Shown here in pieces: positions 12,343-23,791 of a stretch of DNA of 64,000 nucleotides. Location of the stretch: positions 38,260,970-38,324,969 of the forward strand of contig OX393579.1 of NCBI GenBank assembly GCA_947652605.1, written 5' to 3'. Made by a program: the position numbers and the translations under genes. The notes below the pieces were generated by a model. It saw only the letters and a program-made list of their open reading frames with translations, made no database searches and was not told where the DNA came from. The number at the start of each line of letters is the position of its first letter. Positions within the stretch are counted from its first letter, which is position 1. The DNA comes from Elmis aenea (taxonomy: Eukaryota; Arthropoda; Insecta; Coleoptera; Elmidae).

Positions 12343-12793
12343 CTCAACTTTTTTAAAAGGAACCCCCTGTATATTTCTACATTTTTGGATACAGAATAAA
12401 AAATTACATTCAGAAATATTATCAACAAGGTTTTATTTTAAAATAAAGTTTATAAATCAATTTAAAAAACTTAACAAAATCAATACTTATACATGTAACT
12501 AATGTCAGTTTTTTTGTCAAATGTTTTGGCTGTTTATTATTGAAAACCTTGATAATGGCAGTAAAAGTTACAAAATCAGAGCAAATTGAAATTTTGATGA
12601 TTCTGTTACTTTTACTGTCAATATTAATGTTTTTACTGATAAGCAATTATAAATGTTGACAACAAACTGACAATACATGATCAGTTTTTTTAATTAGTGT
12701 TTGAACTTTATTTTAAAATAAAACCCTTGATGATAATATTTCTGAATGTTGCTTTATTTATTCAACCTCCGAAAATGTAAAAATATACAGGTT
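12343..12793. mobile_element. Truncated foldback of the 7.5-kb/16.7-kb family
   Basis: The left part contains CCCCCTGTATATTTCTAC, corresponding to the second CACCCTG motif in the arms of the larger foldbacks. The right part mirrors it (TGTAAAAATATACAGG). Between them, CATTCAGAAATATTATCA and TGATAATATTTCTGAATG are mirror images. The outermost CAGGGTG ends are missing, so this is an end-trimmed palindrome. It has no coding capacity. Confidence 0.65.
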
Positions 12794-12821
12794 TAATAAA
12801 AAATACTCTAGTTATTTATGT

Positions 12822-12982
12822 ATCAAGGCCAAAAAGTGTAACAGCAAACAGGCAAGGCCGAAAAAGTACGTTTTGGTCGAGGTGCATATTACATTTTTTG
12901 TGCGATCGAATGAAAAACAATTTAAATTTTTAGTATTTTTCAAAAATATAGGTTAGAAACTACGTAACATTCTGTCGCTATC
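12822..12982. repeat. End fragment of the GTTATTTATGTATCAAGG family
   Basis: It reads GTTATTTATGTATCAAGGCC and onward through GAGGTGCATATTACATTTTT. The same sequence is found in reverse orientation at about 29830-29968. The copy stops shortly after AGGTTAGAAACTACGTAAC. Only one end is visible here. Confidence 0.6.
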
Positions 12983-15819
12983 AATCGATTTGGATAAACA
13001 GTTTTATAATTTTTGAGCTGCTTTTTTGAAGTTACTACAAAAAAGGTAAACATCTTGGAGTATTAAAAACGTTAACAACTAACGACACTTTAAAGATATC
13101 CAAATTCTGTAGGTAAATGTAAATTTTTGTAGGAACAGAAGTGTTTCCATTTTTCAAACATAACGTATTTATTGCTTTTTAGATTTCTTTTTCACAGATT
13201 GTACGGAAGAAACTTACTAAAATCAGAAATAAGCTTAATAAGCAAAACCATACAGGGTGTTTATAACCCAATTAATCAAATATGAAAGTCAAGATTTGGC
13301 TGATAAATAGGTAATCGGTTTATAGGCCTAGGCCGATTAATCGGTAGTCGGACAATTTGCTTATTGTTGCATCCATTTTAATAGAATATTTTGCTATTTG
13401 CGATCATTTTAAACTTACAAATTATTAGTAGGCATTTACAAATTAGTTTGATAACAAAATAACAATCAAATTTAAGAAAATTACACTCAGTATTAAATAC
13501 TCTAGGAAATATTTCTATAAACGTAGAAATATAATTTTCCTGTATAAAATTCAGATTGTGTGACAAAAATTCTTAATTACTTTAAAAATTAATATTTGAC
13601 AAAATAATATTAGTACACAGCTATAGAATTAAGATAGTACGCTTTTTCCGTTAAGCAAAAATTTATACAGAAAAGTTCTGTTCTTCTCTACCCACAGTTA
13701 AATCTTTTAACTATTTAAGATTGCACGAACAACCCAAAATTCGTAAAGTAAGATTAAAATACACTTTCGTTAATTAAAACACCACTGAAAGATACATTTC
13801 GATTCTTAATTTAAGCAGTTAGCAAAACTATGTATCACTAACAACAAAGGAAGCTATAAAAGCGATCCCATTATTTTGTTTGCACGTATTACAGTAAAAC
13901 GGCTTAGACTTCTGAATATTTATCCGACTTCCTTGCGTATTCGATAGGTAGTTACCATAAATACTCCATAAATACTCTAGATACATTTGTGTTCTTCTCT
14001 TAACACCCTATAGTGAATTCGTTAGTGAATCGCGCGTTTCACTTTGAGAAAAACATGATTCTGCGGAAAGTGGAACGATTTTATCGTGCTCTTTACTTAA
14101 GACTTTGCAAAACGTTAGCTTAAATTTGACCCGGAATAATAGGACGGAACTTTGTTATAAGATTTTATTAAATAACTTTGACATTACTTTGGCTTCCTCT
14201 TTAGCCATACTAAAAGTTTTCTTAGTTATACGCACTACAAGAGCACAGAATTTTTGTATTAAAAAATTTAGTATTTTTTTTGGCAGACAAACGCTCATGT
14301 AGTTATGTTGTAGACAGAAATATAATAAAGTGAAAAATTTTTTTACTTTTTATTATTATCACAAATGCATTAGAATTTAGTAAATCAAAAGTATTAATAA
14401 TATTTGCAATAAAACTTGAGTAAATGTTTGATTCTAAAGTGTATTCTGTTAAAATACGATATACAGTTAAATCGAATGCTTTTGCACAGGCTGTGCAAAT
14501 ACTTCGTCTAATATACAACACAAACTTATTGCAGTAAATGATCAAGTTGTTTATTTAAAGTTACTGCTATATTCCTAGTAAACTTTCAACTAATAAACTT
14601 ATCTTTTAATAAAACTTTATGCCAACCACGGCTCTAATAACAATTACTGTTGTCTGTAAAAAGAAAGTTTGACGGATATTGAAATATTAAGTAGTTTAAG
14701 TACGTTTATAATACTGTTATCGGAATTTCTATTTAAGAAAACGTTCCTAATTTAAAACCAGGGGAAATAGATGATCACAAAAGCGCCACAACAAAGCTAG
14801 AGATGGTCTTTTACAATAATAATTTAAACTTTACCGGCTAACGTAACGACAACTTAAGATTTAAAAATATAATAGCGGTATTTTGGAACCAAAAACAGGC
14901 TCTGCAACTATTTAATATGTTTCGGAGATGTTAAACGACGCTACTGAGTATTGATCCAGTTAATATTATGCTCAAGCTACAAAATACTTAATTGCTGTAC
15001 CTAGATTCGTTGCGTTAAGATCAGGCTAAAAGTTAAAAAGATTGGTGAAACTTTTCACGACAAAAAGTACATATCTGCATTTGATTCTGTTGCATTAAAC
15101 CAGTTCATTCAGGGTTATTCGATCAAACTTTTCATGCGCATGTGTTAAGATAACTTGGAGGTGTTGATTTATCACAAACAGATACTGATTTGACGTGACG
15201 TAAACCTTAATTTAACTAAGAGCGTATAATAAACGGAAATATTTTCTCATTTAGTCACTACTGTCATGGATATGTAAAAAAAGCGCAGTTACTTTGAAAA
15301 CAAACGAATTAAAAAATTATGCACCTCTCAATCGTCAGCAATGTCTAACTACTCGATGTTTTTCACATTAGTAAACATGCGCTAATTATATTGGTCAAAA
15401 AATATTCAATTTTTTTTTTAACTTTACTGTTGGATCAAAATTATTTGCGTAATTCATTCATATACGAGGTATATTAGGAAAGTAAGCACCGTTTGGCTAT
15501 TTAAACAAATGTAATATTTATTTAATAATATTTATTAAATTTGCCAGACCTTAAACTAGAGATGCGCCGATAAGCAATTTGGCCGATTATTAATTATAGA
15601 TTAATCAGCCTTCGCTTATCGGCCGATTACCGATTAATCTGCCGATTATTGGCTAACCCAAAATATGTTCATTGGATTACATAATTAATTAATGCGTTTT
15701 TTAAATATACGTAGGTATAATCTATTGTTCTAGGGTATCTTGTTATTGAACCAACTTTTAGTTGTTGTCAATGCGCACACATTTATTGTATCTGCTTACA
15801 AAACATTGAAAAAACTAAC
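12983..15819. other. AT-rich stretch with two small repeat scraps
   Basis: No gene is seen. A lone TACAGGGTGTTTATAACCC end at 13252 is followed by GATTAATCGGTAGTCGG-type sequence up to about 13360. Around 15562-15655 a GATGCGCCGATAAGC starter is followed by many CCGATTA words. The rest, including many short AT-rich frames, shows nothing recognisable. Confidence 0.5.
15562..15655. repeat. Internally simple repeat rich in CCGATTA words
   Basis: Within about 95 bases the words CCGATTA, CGATTAAT and their reverse complements recur many times after a GATGCGCCGATAA starter. A weaker relative is at 13303-13360. It resembles the other motif-iterating elements in this window, but no terminal repeat or duplication could be set. 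Confidence 0.5.
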
Positions 15820-15827
15820 CTCTAACC

Positions 15828-16573
15828 CAGTGTTTCTTAAACTGTGAGTCGCGACCCAAAAAAGGGCCGCGAGAATTTTATTTGGGGTCGCAAACTATAT
15901 TAAAACTTATTAGATAAAGTGTTTATTTATTTAATCAAGCCGGAAATTAATATTTTATTTATTTTAAATGTAATTTTTATAATTATAAAAAAAATAAGGG
16001 TTATGAACATAGACCCGAACCGCAACGGTTCAGTTCCGGTTGCCGGTTCGACAAATTTTAACTTTTCGGTTTACTTTCCAATCCCCAAGTTTTTATTTTT
16101 TAATGATTTGGCAACCGGATCGGCGACAACGGCTCAGTTCCGGTTCCGGTTTAATGCATTTTTGGTTTTAAACAGAACATTTTAAAAAGTATACATCATG
16201 CACAAATGTTTATGATGACGATGCATATTTATCAACGAAACTGTTTGAAATTTTCATATTTTTGGTCAAATGTAATCAAAATTACGAAAACAAAACATGT
16301 AATGTCTAAGAAAATATAATTGATCCAAATTGAACCGGTTATAGCGATTTGAACCGGTTCGGTTCGATTTTGCCGTTCTGTTGATTCTTAACTAAAAGGT
16401 TCGGTTCCGGTTCACGGTTCATGAAAAATGTACCGGTTCGTTACGGTTTTTGTTCCAGTTCCGGTTCGGGTCCATGGTTAATATTATCATTTTAAAGTAT
16501 CAAAATTTTCTTGGGTCGCGACAATTTTTTGGACTGAAAAATGGGTCGCGAAAAAAAAGTTTAAGAAACACTG
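15828..16573. mobile_element. hAT-like MITE (CAGTGTTTCTTAAAC ends)
   Basis: CAGTGTTTCTTAAACTGTG on the left answers AGTTTAAGAAACACTG on the right, and TCGCGACCC words lie just inside both ends. The flanks CTCTAACC (15820-15827) and CCCTAACC (16574-16581) match at 7 of 8 positions, as expected for an aged hAT duplication. Another element (16008-16477) sits inside it. No transposase remnant is seen. Confidence 0.82.
16008..16477. mobile_element. GGTTC/GAACC-rich element nested in a hAT MITE
   Basis: The ends CATAGACCCGAACCG and CGGTTCGGGTCCATG are inverted. Near both ends the words GGTTC, CCGGTT and their complements recur, while the middle is ordinary AT-rich sequence. A second, inverted and older copy lies at about 46514-47545, with matching internal sequence (ACATTTGACC, ATAAACATTT). 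Flanking duplication is poor. The 88-codon frame across it is a by-product of the repeated words. Confidence 0.65.
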
Positions 16574-17446
16574 CCCTAACCCATCTCCTCGTACAACACG
16601 CTAAAAAAACGCACATAGAGTTGTGTGCGGTAGCAACAACTAAAAGTAGGTCTAATATTAAGGGACGCTAAAACAGTAGATTACACATATAATGTGTTTG
16701 TTATGCCCTAATTTTGATTTTAGTAAGTTTCTTCCTGATATACAGGGTGCACCACGACCCTGAGATTCTTTGATAGCTCCTTTATTAATGAAAATATCAA
16801 AAAATATTTAATACAAATATTGTGCGAACCTATTTTCTACATAACCTAAAATTATTTTCAAATATACAGGGTGTTTCGTTTGAGCGGCACATATAAAAAT
16901 GTAATTTTTTCTTATGGAACACCCTGTGTATTTTTACATTTTTGGATTTCTCTTAAAATTTACTTAAAAAAATGTATAAAGTTATATGAGACTTAAGTCA
17001 ACCGTTTTCGTAAAATTTACATTTTTATGAAATTTTTGAACGATACAGCACTTTCAATTTTTTTTAACATTACAGTTATTTAAAAAAGCGGTAATATTTC
17101 GTTTTAAAATGAAATTGACGATAGATTAATTAACACTTTGCGCTAGCTACATTTAAAAAATATTATACAGGGTGTTTTTTACGCTTGGTCAAACTTGTGA
17201 AACTTTAAACATCGATAAGTCATTTTTCTTAAATGCAACACCCTGTATATTTTTATATTATTTGTAGAGAATTTAATTGTCTTTCGAAATTATTAAGCAT
17301 GTCCTATACCTAAAGTTAATATTTTTCGAGCTATCTCGATTTTTATTATTATTACTAAGGCAATTGAAATATTTTAAAGTCGGCCATGGAGGTAAGTCAA
17401 ATTTTTCAAGGAATTTTTAAATAAAAGAATAAAAAGAGCTGCAACT

Positions 17447-17773
17447 TTAATTTAAGGCTAAAAATGTACCCCATTTTTCAGAAATTTGTTGTATAAATTG
17501 TTCAAGATTATGTCCTTGTTCTACGCACAGCTGTAGACCTTGTCTGAAAGACTCTAGCACCCTTTATAACATTTCGGGGGTTATACCATCAAAAGCAACA
17601 CGAAACCTGTTCTGCATATCTTCAGCAGTTGTTGGGGGGTCATGATACACCTGTTTTATGTGTCCCCACAAAAATAAATCTATGGGGGTAAGATCAGGTG
17701 ACCTAGGTGGCCAGGAGATTGGTGTACCTCGCCCTATCCATCTATTAGGATATTCTGTTCGGCAACTGCAATA
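17447..17773 (-). pseudogene. C-terminal fragment of a Tc1/mariner-like DDE transposase
   Basis: The minus strand encodes about 108 residues. They include TEYPNRWIGRG, PISWPPRSPDLTPID, LFLWGHIKQVY, DPPTTAEDMQNR, FDGITPEML, SFRQGLQLCVEQ and NLEQFI, before a terminal TAA at 17447-17449. The W.GRG...WPPRSPDLTP.D.FLWG block is the C-terminal catalytic region of the large insect IS630/Tc1-mariner group that begins with a DUF4817 helix-turn-helix. The Asp in SPDL is the expected third catalytic acidic residue. One in-frame TAA (17564-17566, after PEML) breaks it, and everything upstream of the PNRW block is missing. The part from FDGITPEML onward is duplicated in the opposite arm. Confidence 0.85.
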
Positions 17774-17781
17774 CTTGCTGT

Positions 17782-17899
17782 GTTGCTTTTGATAGTATAA
17801 CCCCCGAAATGTTATAAAGGGTGCTAGAGTCTTTCAGACAACGTCTACGGCTGTGCGTAGAACATGAACAAGGATATAATTTTGAACAATTTATACGAT
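17782..17899 (+). pseudogene. Mirror copy of the transposase C-terminal tail
   Basis: The plus strand reads VAFDSITPEML, stop, RVLESFRQRLRLCVEHE, then GYNFEQFI and a stop. This is the same tail as in 17447-17599 on the other strand, at about 75 percent residue identity by eye, and it carries the same TAA after PEML (17815-17817). It lies in the right arm of the foldback, so both arms end with the transposon's 3' side. No upstream catalytic sequence exists in this copy. Confidence 0.82.
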
Positions 17900-18651
17900 A
17901 AATTTTGGGAAAAAGACGTACTTAGATTTTTAGCCTAAAATTAAAATTGCAGCTTTTTTAATTACTTTATTTAAAAATTCTTTGAAAAATTACGACTTAC
18001 GTCCATGGCCGACTTTAAAATATTTCAATTGACTTAGTAATAATAATAAAAATCGAGATAGCTCGAAAAATATTAACTTTAGGTATAGGACATGCTTAAT
18101 AATTTCGAAAGACAATTAAATTCTCTACAAAAAAATATAAAAATATACAGGGTGTTGCATTTAAAAAAAATGACTTATCGATGTTTAAAGTTTCACAAGT
18201 TTGACCAAGCGTAAAAAACACCCTGTATAATATTTTTTAAATGTAGCTAGCGCAAAGTGTTAATTAATCTATCGTCAATTTCATTTTAAAACGAAATATT
18301 ACCGCTTTTTTAAATAACTGTAATGTTAAAAAAATTGAAAGTGCTGTATCGTACAAAAATTTCATAAAAATGTAAATTTTACGAAAACGGTTGACCTAAG
18401 ACCCATATAACCTTTTACATTTTTTAAAATAAATTTTAAGAGGAATCCAAAAATGTAAAAATATACAGAGTGTTCTATTTAAAAAAATTAAATTTTTATA
18501 TGTGCCGGTCAAACGAAACACCCTGTATATTTGAAAATAATTTTAGGTTATGTAGAAAATAAGTTCGCACAATATTTGTATTAAATATTTTTTGATATTT
18601 TCAATAATAAAGGAGCTATCGAAGAATCTCAGGGTCGTGGTGCACCCTGTA

Positions 18652-19854
18652 TGTAAATTTATAAATTCTGAAACAAAGCATTTGAAATATGAATCCAAAT
18701 GGATGAGTCAACGACCTACGTTGTGTATTGCACAAAATAGATTATATTTATAGCAAAAAAATGTTTGAGGTTGTAGTTTTAACTTAAATTATGATGTAAT
18801 TTCAAGAAATATGGCCCAAGGGAAGTTTACTCGTTAAAACTTTTTTCGTATTGATGTAAGGTTAAGAAAGCAGTAGATACTGCTGTTTACTTAGACTAAT
18901 TTACTTAAACTTGCAAACAAGTCGTCTCTCTTTAAACAAGTAGCATAAAAAACAACGTGTAATTTATTTTTTTAATCGCTTTAAACTAACCTAGTTTACC
19001 CTTCAGTTTATTGCCCGTGTAAATATTTAACGAGGTATAACTACAATTGCGTAAAAACCTGTAAACCGTAGTAATTAAACAAAGTACGGTCCTGGGTCGC
19101 GTCGTTCGTTTCTGGCATACACGTCTGTCTATGTAAAACGTAAAAAGAGGGTAATTTACCATCCAACAAAGTGGGTTTTGTGTCGTTCAGCGGTGGCGTT
19201 TTTTCATCTGCTGGTGGTAAACAGTGCACAGAGATACGAACAAAAAGTCATCAACCCTGCACCAAATTAACGCAGCCGTGTCATCCGTTCTCTCGGGGGA
19301 TGATACTTCAGGCCAATGAGGTTGTATGAAATGTACTCCGACGTTTCAAACACGCGATCACTAACATAACATCTTAAATGGAATAAAAATCAATTTTAAA
19401 ATTCTCAACTAAACTTGTATCTTGCAGGTCCACTCACAAGATGGACGGCGTAAAAACGTAAATAGGCCTAATTCAATTTAACATCTTAATCAAACTGTGG
19501 ACGTAGTCACTTACAGAAACAAGTGTTTGAAACAACCATTAGTTATTGAATTTTGTAGAAAATTAAGGTAATTATTTTCAATTACGCTGCACGCAAACAG
19601 CTGAAACGTTCGTTTAAAAGGTCAGCTTGTACGAATAATTAACTAGGTGTAAGTATTCATTTCATTTTACGCACAGCTTGTAATTATTACACTACATTTT
19701 TTTTAGTGCATTATTGCATGTAAATTGTTGGGTTGATATAAAAATCACTAGTATGGCTAACAAATAATTACCGACAAACGAGCTTTTAAACTACGTTGAA
19801 AAAATAGTAATCATTATTTTATGGCACCACAAACCGACGATCTATGTTATTAAC
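18652..19854. other. Unique-looking stretch, no gene assigned
   Basis: It is AT-rich up to 19040. From 19040 to 19340 it is moderately GC-richer, with a 62-codon minus frame that lacks any recognisable domain. No repeats are seen. Confidence 0.4.
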
Positions 19855-19960
19855 AGCGTTGAGCAGATTTAAATCAATTGTTTAAAACACTATTTAAATC
19901 ATGATTTAAATCAAGTGATTTAAAAAAAAATCATCGATTTAAATCACTGATTATATGAGT
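19855..19960. repeat. Internally simple repeat of TTTAAATC words
   Basis: After CAGCGTTGAGCAG come at least six overlapping occurrences of TTTAAATC, GATTTAAA or close variants, ending near ATCACTGATTATA. It directly abuts the foldback beginning near 19994. A weaker relative is at 4598-4690. No inverted termini or duplication could be defined. Confidence 0.55.
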
Positions 19961-19993
19961 ACAATATAATATTTATAATAAAACAAAATTTGT

Positions 19994-21106
19994 TTTTGTC
20001 TTAATCATTAGAACAATTTTATTTGTACTTTCTTAAGGTACTTTTTAATGCAGAATGTAACTGTTATTTTAGATTATTTTTAACACCTACCATTTTGAGA
20101 TATTACCTCTAACTTCATTTTTTCTTATGGGCCGCGAAGTTGGCTATGGGATAGTTAAATGTGCTATTTTTTTTCTTTAAAATGAGATATTACTTGCTAC
20201 ATCTATTTTTGAAATAAGTCACAAAATGAAGAAAAATCGTATTTTACCCCTCACTTATCAAGCTATCTATGAAAATAAAAACAAAAAGCAGCTAATTAAA
20301 TGTCAAGTGACCATTTGTGTGCGGTATCATTTATTAGAATTGTTTAGTATTGTTGTGTAATTCGATAGTCTTTGTGGTAATTGTTATAATGATGCTACAT
20401 TTAAAAAAAAACGAAAAATTTAACATGTTGAGATGCTACATTCTTTGCCATAAAAACTGTGTAGAAGCTGAGCGAATATACTTAGAGCTATATCTCAAGA
20501 AAAGGCAACGAAGGATGCGTAATTACAAAAATTTGGAAATAAATTTAAAAGAATATGGTTTTTTCGACAAACCAACCAGAAATCCAAAACAAATCAATAA
20601 TTAATTAAAATTATTTATTTTACACAGTTTCTTTTGCAAATTATGTAGCAATTCAACATATAAAATTTTTAATTAGTTGTAAATGTGCCCATAATTATAT
20701 GATAACAAATTTGCTAAAAAGACTATTGAATTACACAAAAATACTAAACAATTCTAATAAATGATACCGCAGACAAATGCTAACTCTCATTTGACATTTA
20801 ATTAGTTGTATATTGTTTTTATTTTCATAGATAGCTTGATAAGTGATGGGTAAAATACGATTTTTCTTCATTTTGTGACTTATTTATAAAAATAAATGTA
20901 GGAAGTAATATCTCATTTTAAAGAGAAAGAAAAAGCACATTCAACTATTTCATAGCCAACTTCACGGCCCATTAGAAAAAATGAAGTTAGGGGTAATATC
21001 TCAAGAATGGTAGGTGTTAAAAATAATCTAAAATAACAGTTACATTCTGCATTAAAAAGTATCTTAAGAAAGTACAAATAAAATTGTTCTAATGATTAAC
21101 ACAAAA
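19994..21106. mobile_element. 1.1-kb foldback with a transposase N-terminus in its loop
   Basis: The arms mirror from about 19994 inward: CTTAATCATTAGAACAATTT answers AAATTGTTCTAATGATTAAC, and ACACCTACCATTTTGAGATA answers the sequence near 21005-21025. They stop near 20372 and 20720, leaving a loop of about 350 bp with one open frame. No CAGGGTG ends are visible, so this may be the inner portion of a larger element or a different family. The arms equal the 5' side of the transposase fragment, because the frame begins right at the loop edge. Confidence 0.8.
20389..20604 (+). pseudogene. DUF4817-like N-terminal helix-turn-helix fragment of a transposase
   Basis: From ATG at 20389 or 20392 the frame gives about 70 residues. 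They include KKNEKFNMLRCYILCHKNC, VEAERIYLELYLKKRQ and INLKEYGFFDKPTRNP, then a stop. The order EK..(D/N)ML..Y..C..N..EA...Y.E.Y..R.......L...L...G.F.KP.R matches the N-terminal helix-turn-helix (DUF4817-like) found in front of insect DDE transposases of the Tc1/mariner kind. No catalytic domain follows. The related start at 37057 (MNFNNEEKRDML) supports the reading. The frame is intact but short and very AT-rich; I treat it as a remnant. Confidence 0.72.
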
Positions 21107-21124
21107 AAGTTATGAGAGAAAAAA

Positions 21125-21290
21125 GAAATTGGACATTTTCATATTTTTTGCTATAACATCTGAAGCACGAGAAACTTTGTACTTTTAAAAATTGATTGTG
21201 GTTCCTCTCATACAAAGGAATAATTCATCTAATTTAAACAAACCTGTATCTCTTATAATAAGCGAGATCCCCATGCTGGAAATGTAAAAC
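21125..21290. repeat. Half arm ending TAATAAGCGAGATCCCCATGC
   Basis: It holds a block ending CTTATAATAAGCGAGATC then CCCATGCTGGAAATG. The same block occurs at 27905-28060. Related GAGATCCCCATGC words end the foldbacks at 22962-24455, 24469-25013 and 36513-37993. The outermost CACCCTG is missing, so this is a broken end of a related foldback. Confidence 0.55.
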
Positions 21291-22959
21291 TAGCGTGGCA
21301 AAAATAAGATAATCCTTGAAAAGCAAATATACTTCGTATCCTTTTTTTTGTACAGAAAATATTTGACAAAAATAAACGCAAAATTTTTCAGATTCCTAAA
21401 AAAAATAATTTTCTAGTTTCAACTGAGATGGTTTAAAAGTATTAAAAACTATTTAAAATAATTGTGGACGTGCTATTTAAAAACAAATATACAAAACAAT
21501 GCAAAGATAATTTTGGAGGCGCAGCCAAAACACATTTAATGGTATTTCAGTATGTTTATATTGTTCCCACCAAACTGTATTTTTAGCTAAGTATTTGCCA
21601 AACGTTTATTTTTTTAACTTTAATCAGTGAAAATAGCGACTGCCACATTACACGAAAACTAAACGTTGCTCCACGTAAATTAGAGACCATTTACCGTTTC
21701 ACCGACGTAATTAAAATAATTAACTACAGTTTAATTAACGTAAATATTTTTTGTTCTAAAAGTTACGTGAGTCGAATCGAACTACCAATCTATAGATAAT
21801 GAAATCGTTACGTTTTTTTTATGTACTGTTCAATTAACTAATTTGGTTCGTCTTAATTTTCATTCGAATACCTTTCAATCTAATCAATTCTTTTTAGGAT
21901 GCAATAGCCACGATGTTTGGCCTTTTAGGTTAATTAGCTGATTCTTTTTACGCCAATACGAAATAAAACCTTTAGCATCAAACGTAAAATTAACGAGCAA
22001 ACGTTCCTTTGAATGCTAACAATTCTATACAAAATACAATTTTTATTTTTACTTGTACTAAAAGTCATTATTAATGAATGGGGCGATACGTAATTATTCA
22101 AATGGCATTTCCATGGACTTCAAAGAACGATTAATGCCTTAAGTATTCTTTGAAATCTCCATATTTTTTGGGGAATCTCTTTTTACGTTTCTTATTAATT
22201 AAGCAATATCGAAATAAACTGGAAAAGTTTTCGAGTGCAGATTTCTTGAATATAAATAAATGATTGTTAAATCATTTAACGTCGCTTTTAGAAATCTAAA
22301 CCCTTCGCAGAAACCAATCGTTTTTCCTTAAATGCATAATGCATTTATCAAACGTTCCTTTAATAGCGTTTGATAAAAACCAACATCTATTACGCACAAG
22401 ACGTAAAACGTATTTTGAATACACGAATATGTGAGCGTTCGTATGAGCAAACATTCTCATAAAAATCTTCGTTTGGTTGTCAGCAGTACTACTCATCGCT
22501 GTGTTTTAAACCTTGAGGAAACTATAAAAATAAAGTAAGTTTATTTATTAGATACAATATTAGAAATACAATTTTTAAACACGATTACACGCGACCCCTC
22601 CCAACACATGTAATTCAATGGAAACTTGGTCAAGTTTTCATTTCAATATTTTATTATCACCTGTAAGTCTTCAAATGCTTTTTTTTAAAACACCACAAAT
22701 TCTAAGGATCTAACTAAGCTCTATTTAAAAATTTGGAAATGTGGAAAATTTTCAGATATTTCAATATTAAAGCTATAGTGTTTGTGAAAACAATTTCTAA
22801 TTCGGACTTCAACGTAAACCGTATTTTTGTATTTTGTTGATTGTCATTTTGCTGCAATTATTTAAGAAATGAATGAAAAAATTGAATGTCATACAATGTG
22901 TTCGATTTTTTAAACCGTAAAAACACAAGGTCGGGTATATTGCACAACTTATATTTCTA
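21291..22959. other. AT-rich stretch, no gene seen
   Basis: Mixed AT-rich sequence without terminal repeats. The short minus-strand frame at 22296-22496 has no recognisable features. Confidence 0.45.
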
Positions 22960-23791
22960 TACAGGGTGATTGAAATTCGAGTTTAAGCATGGGATCTCGC
23001 TTGTTATAGGTAATAGCTAGAGTAGATAATTTAAATTTGGGAAAGTTGCTAAATTTGGTGATTATTAATAATCGATAGAGAAATTGGAAATATTTCAGAC
23101 GGTATCCGAGAAACTTAGAAAAAACCGGAAAATACGATTTTTGAAAATCGTCTATAACTCTTTTGGAGTTTAGAATATTTCAAATGTGTAAAAACATTGC
23201 CGAAGCAATTTTTTAAGCCAAATCGGATGGTGGTCAAAAATTTTTTCCTGTATAGATTCTTTTTTGTTTCATGACAACCAACTTTATTTTTTCTTAAGGG
23301 CGCAATTTTTGCTATTTGTTTAATCAAATAGCATCTATTTTTCTGAATCTATTCATGTATCACACATGGTGTTTTACTTCTTTATTCATTGTCAAATTAA
23401 AAAAAGGGTTTAAAACAATAACCATTATAAATCAGGTACGCCGGTCGTTGTAGTATATGTTGTTTCTATGACAACCAATCAACAAACTAAAAGTTTTGAA
23501 AGCCTATTACTTGTCACATTATTGTTAAAATATAATGGTTATTGTTTAAAACCCTTTTTTTAAAATTTGGCAATGAATAAAAGAGTAAAAAACGATGTGT
23601 GTTACATCAATGGATTTAAAAAAATAAATGCTATTTGATTATGTAAATAGGAAAAATTGCGCCTATAACTAAAATAAAGTTGGATGTTATAAAACAAAAA
23701 CGAATCGATCTAAAAAAAAATTGTTCGGCTTAAAAAGTTGCTTTGGCAATGTTTTTACACATTTAAAATATTTTATACTCCAAAGGAGTTA

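Larger units (their letters stand above)
16743..18649. mobile_element. 1.9-kb foldback carrying mirrored transposase 3' ends
   Basis: TA|CAGGGTGCACCACGACC at the left mirrors GGTCGTGGTGCACCCTG|TA at the right, and mirrored arms of about 850 bp meet near 17690. Inside each arm the terminal word recurs: CAGGGTG near 16868 and 17169, CACCCTG near 16919 and 17245, and their mirrors in the right arm. The core has transposase remnants facing outward on both sides. The arms match those of 7503-9303 (for example TAACACTTTGC, TGAAACTTTAAACAT) and the half copy at 28085-28678. This is the best evidence here for what produced the foldbacks. Confidence 0.92.

Noticed and set aside
12422..12646. 74-codon minus-strand frame
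   Set aside because: It lies in the arm of a truncated foldback and is low-complexity AT-rich translation.
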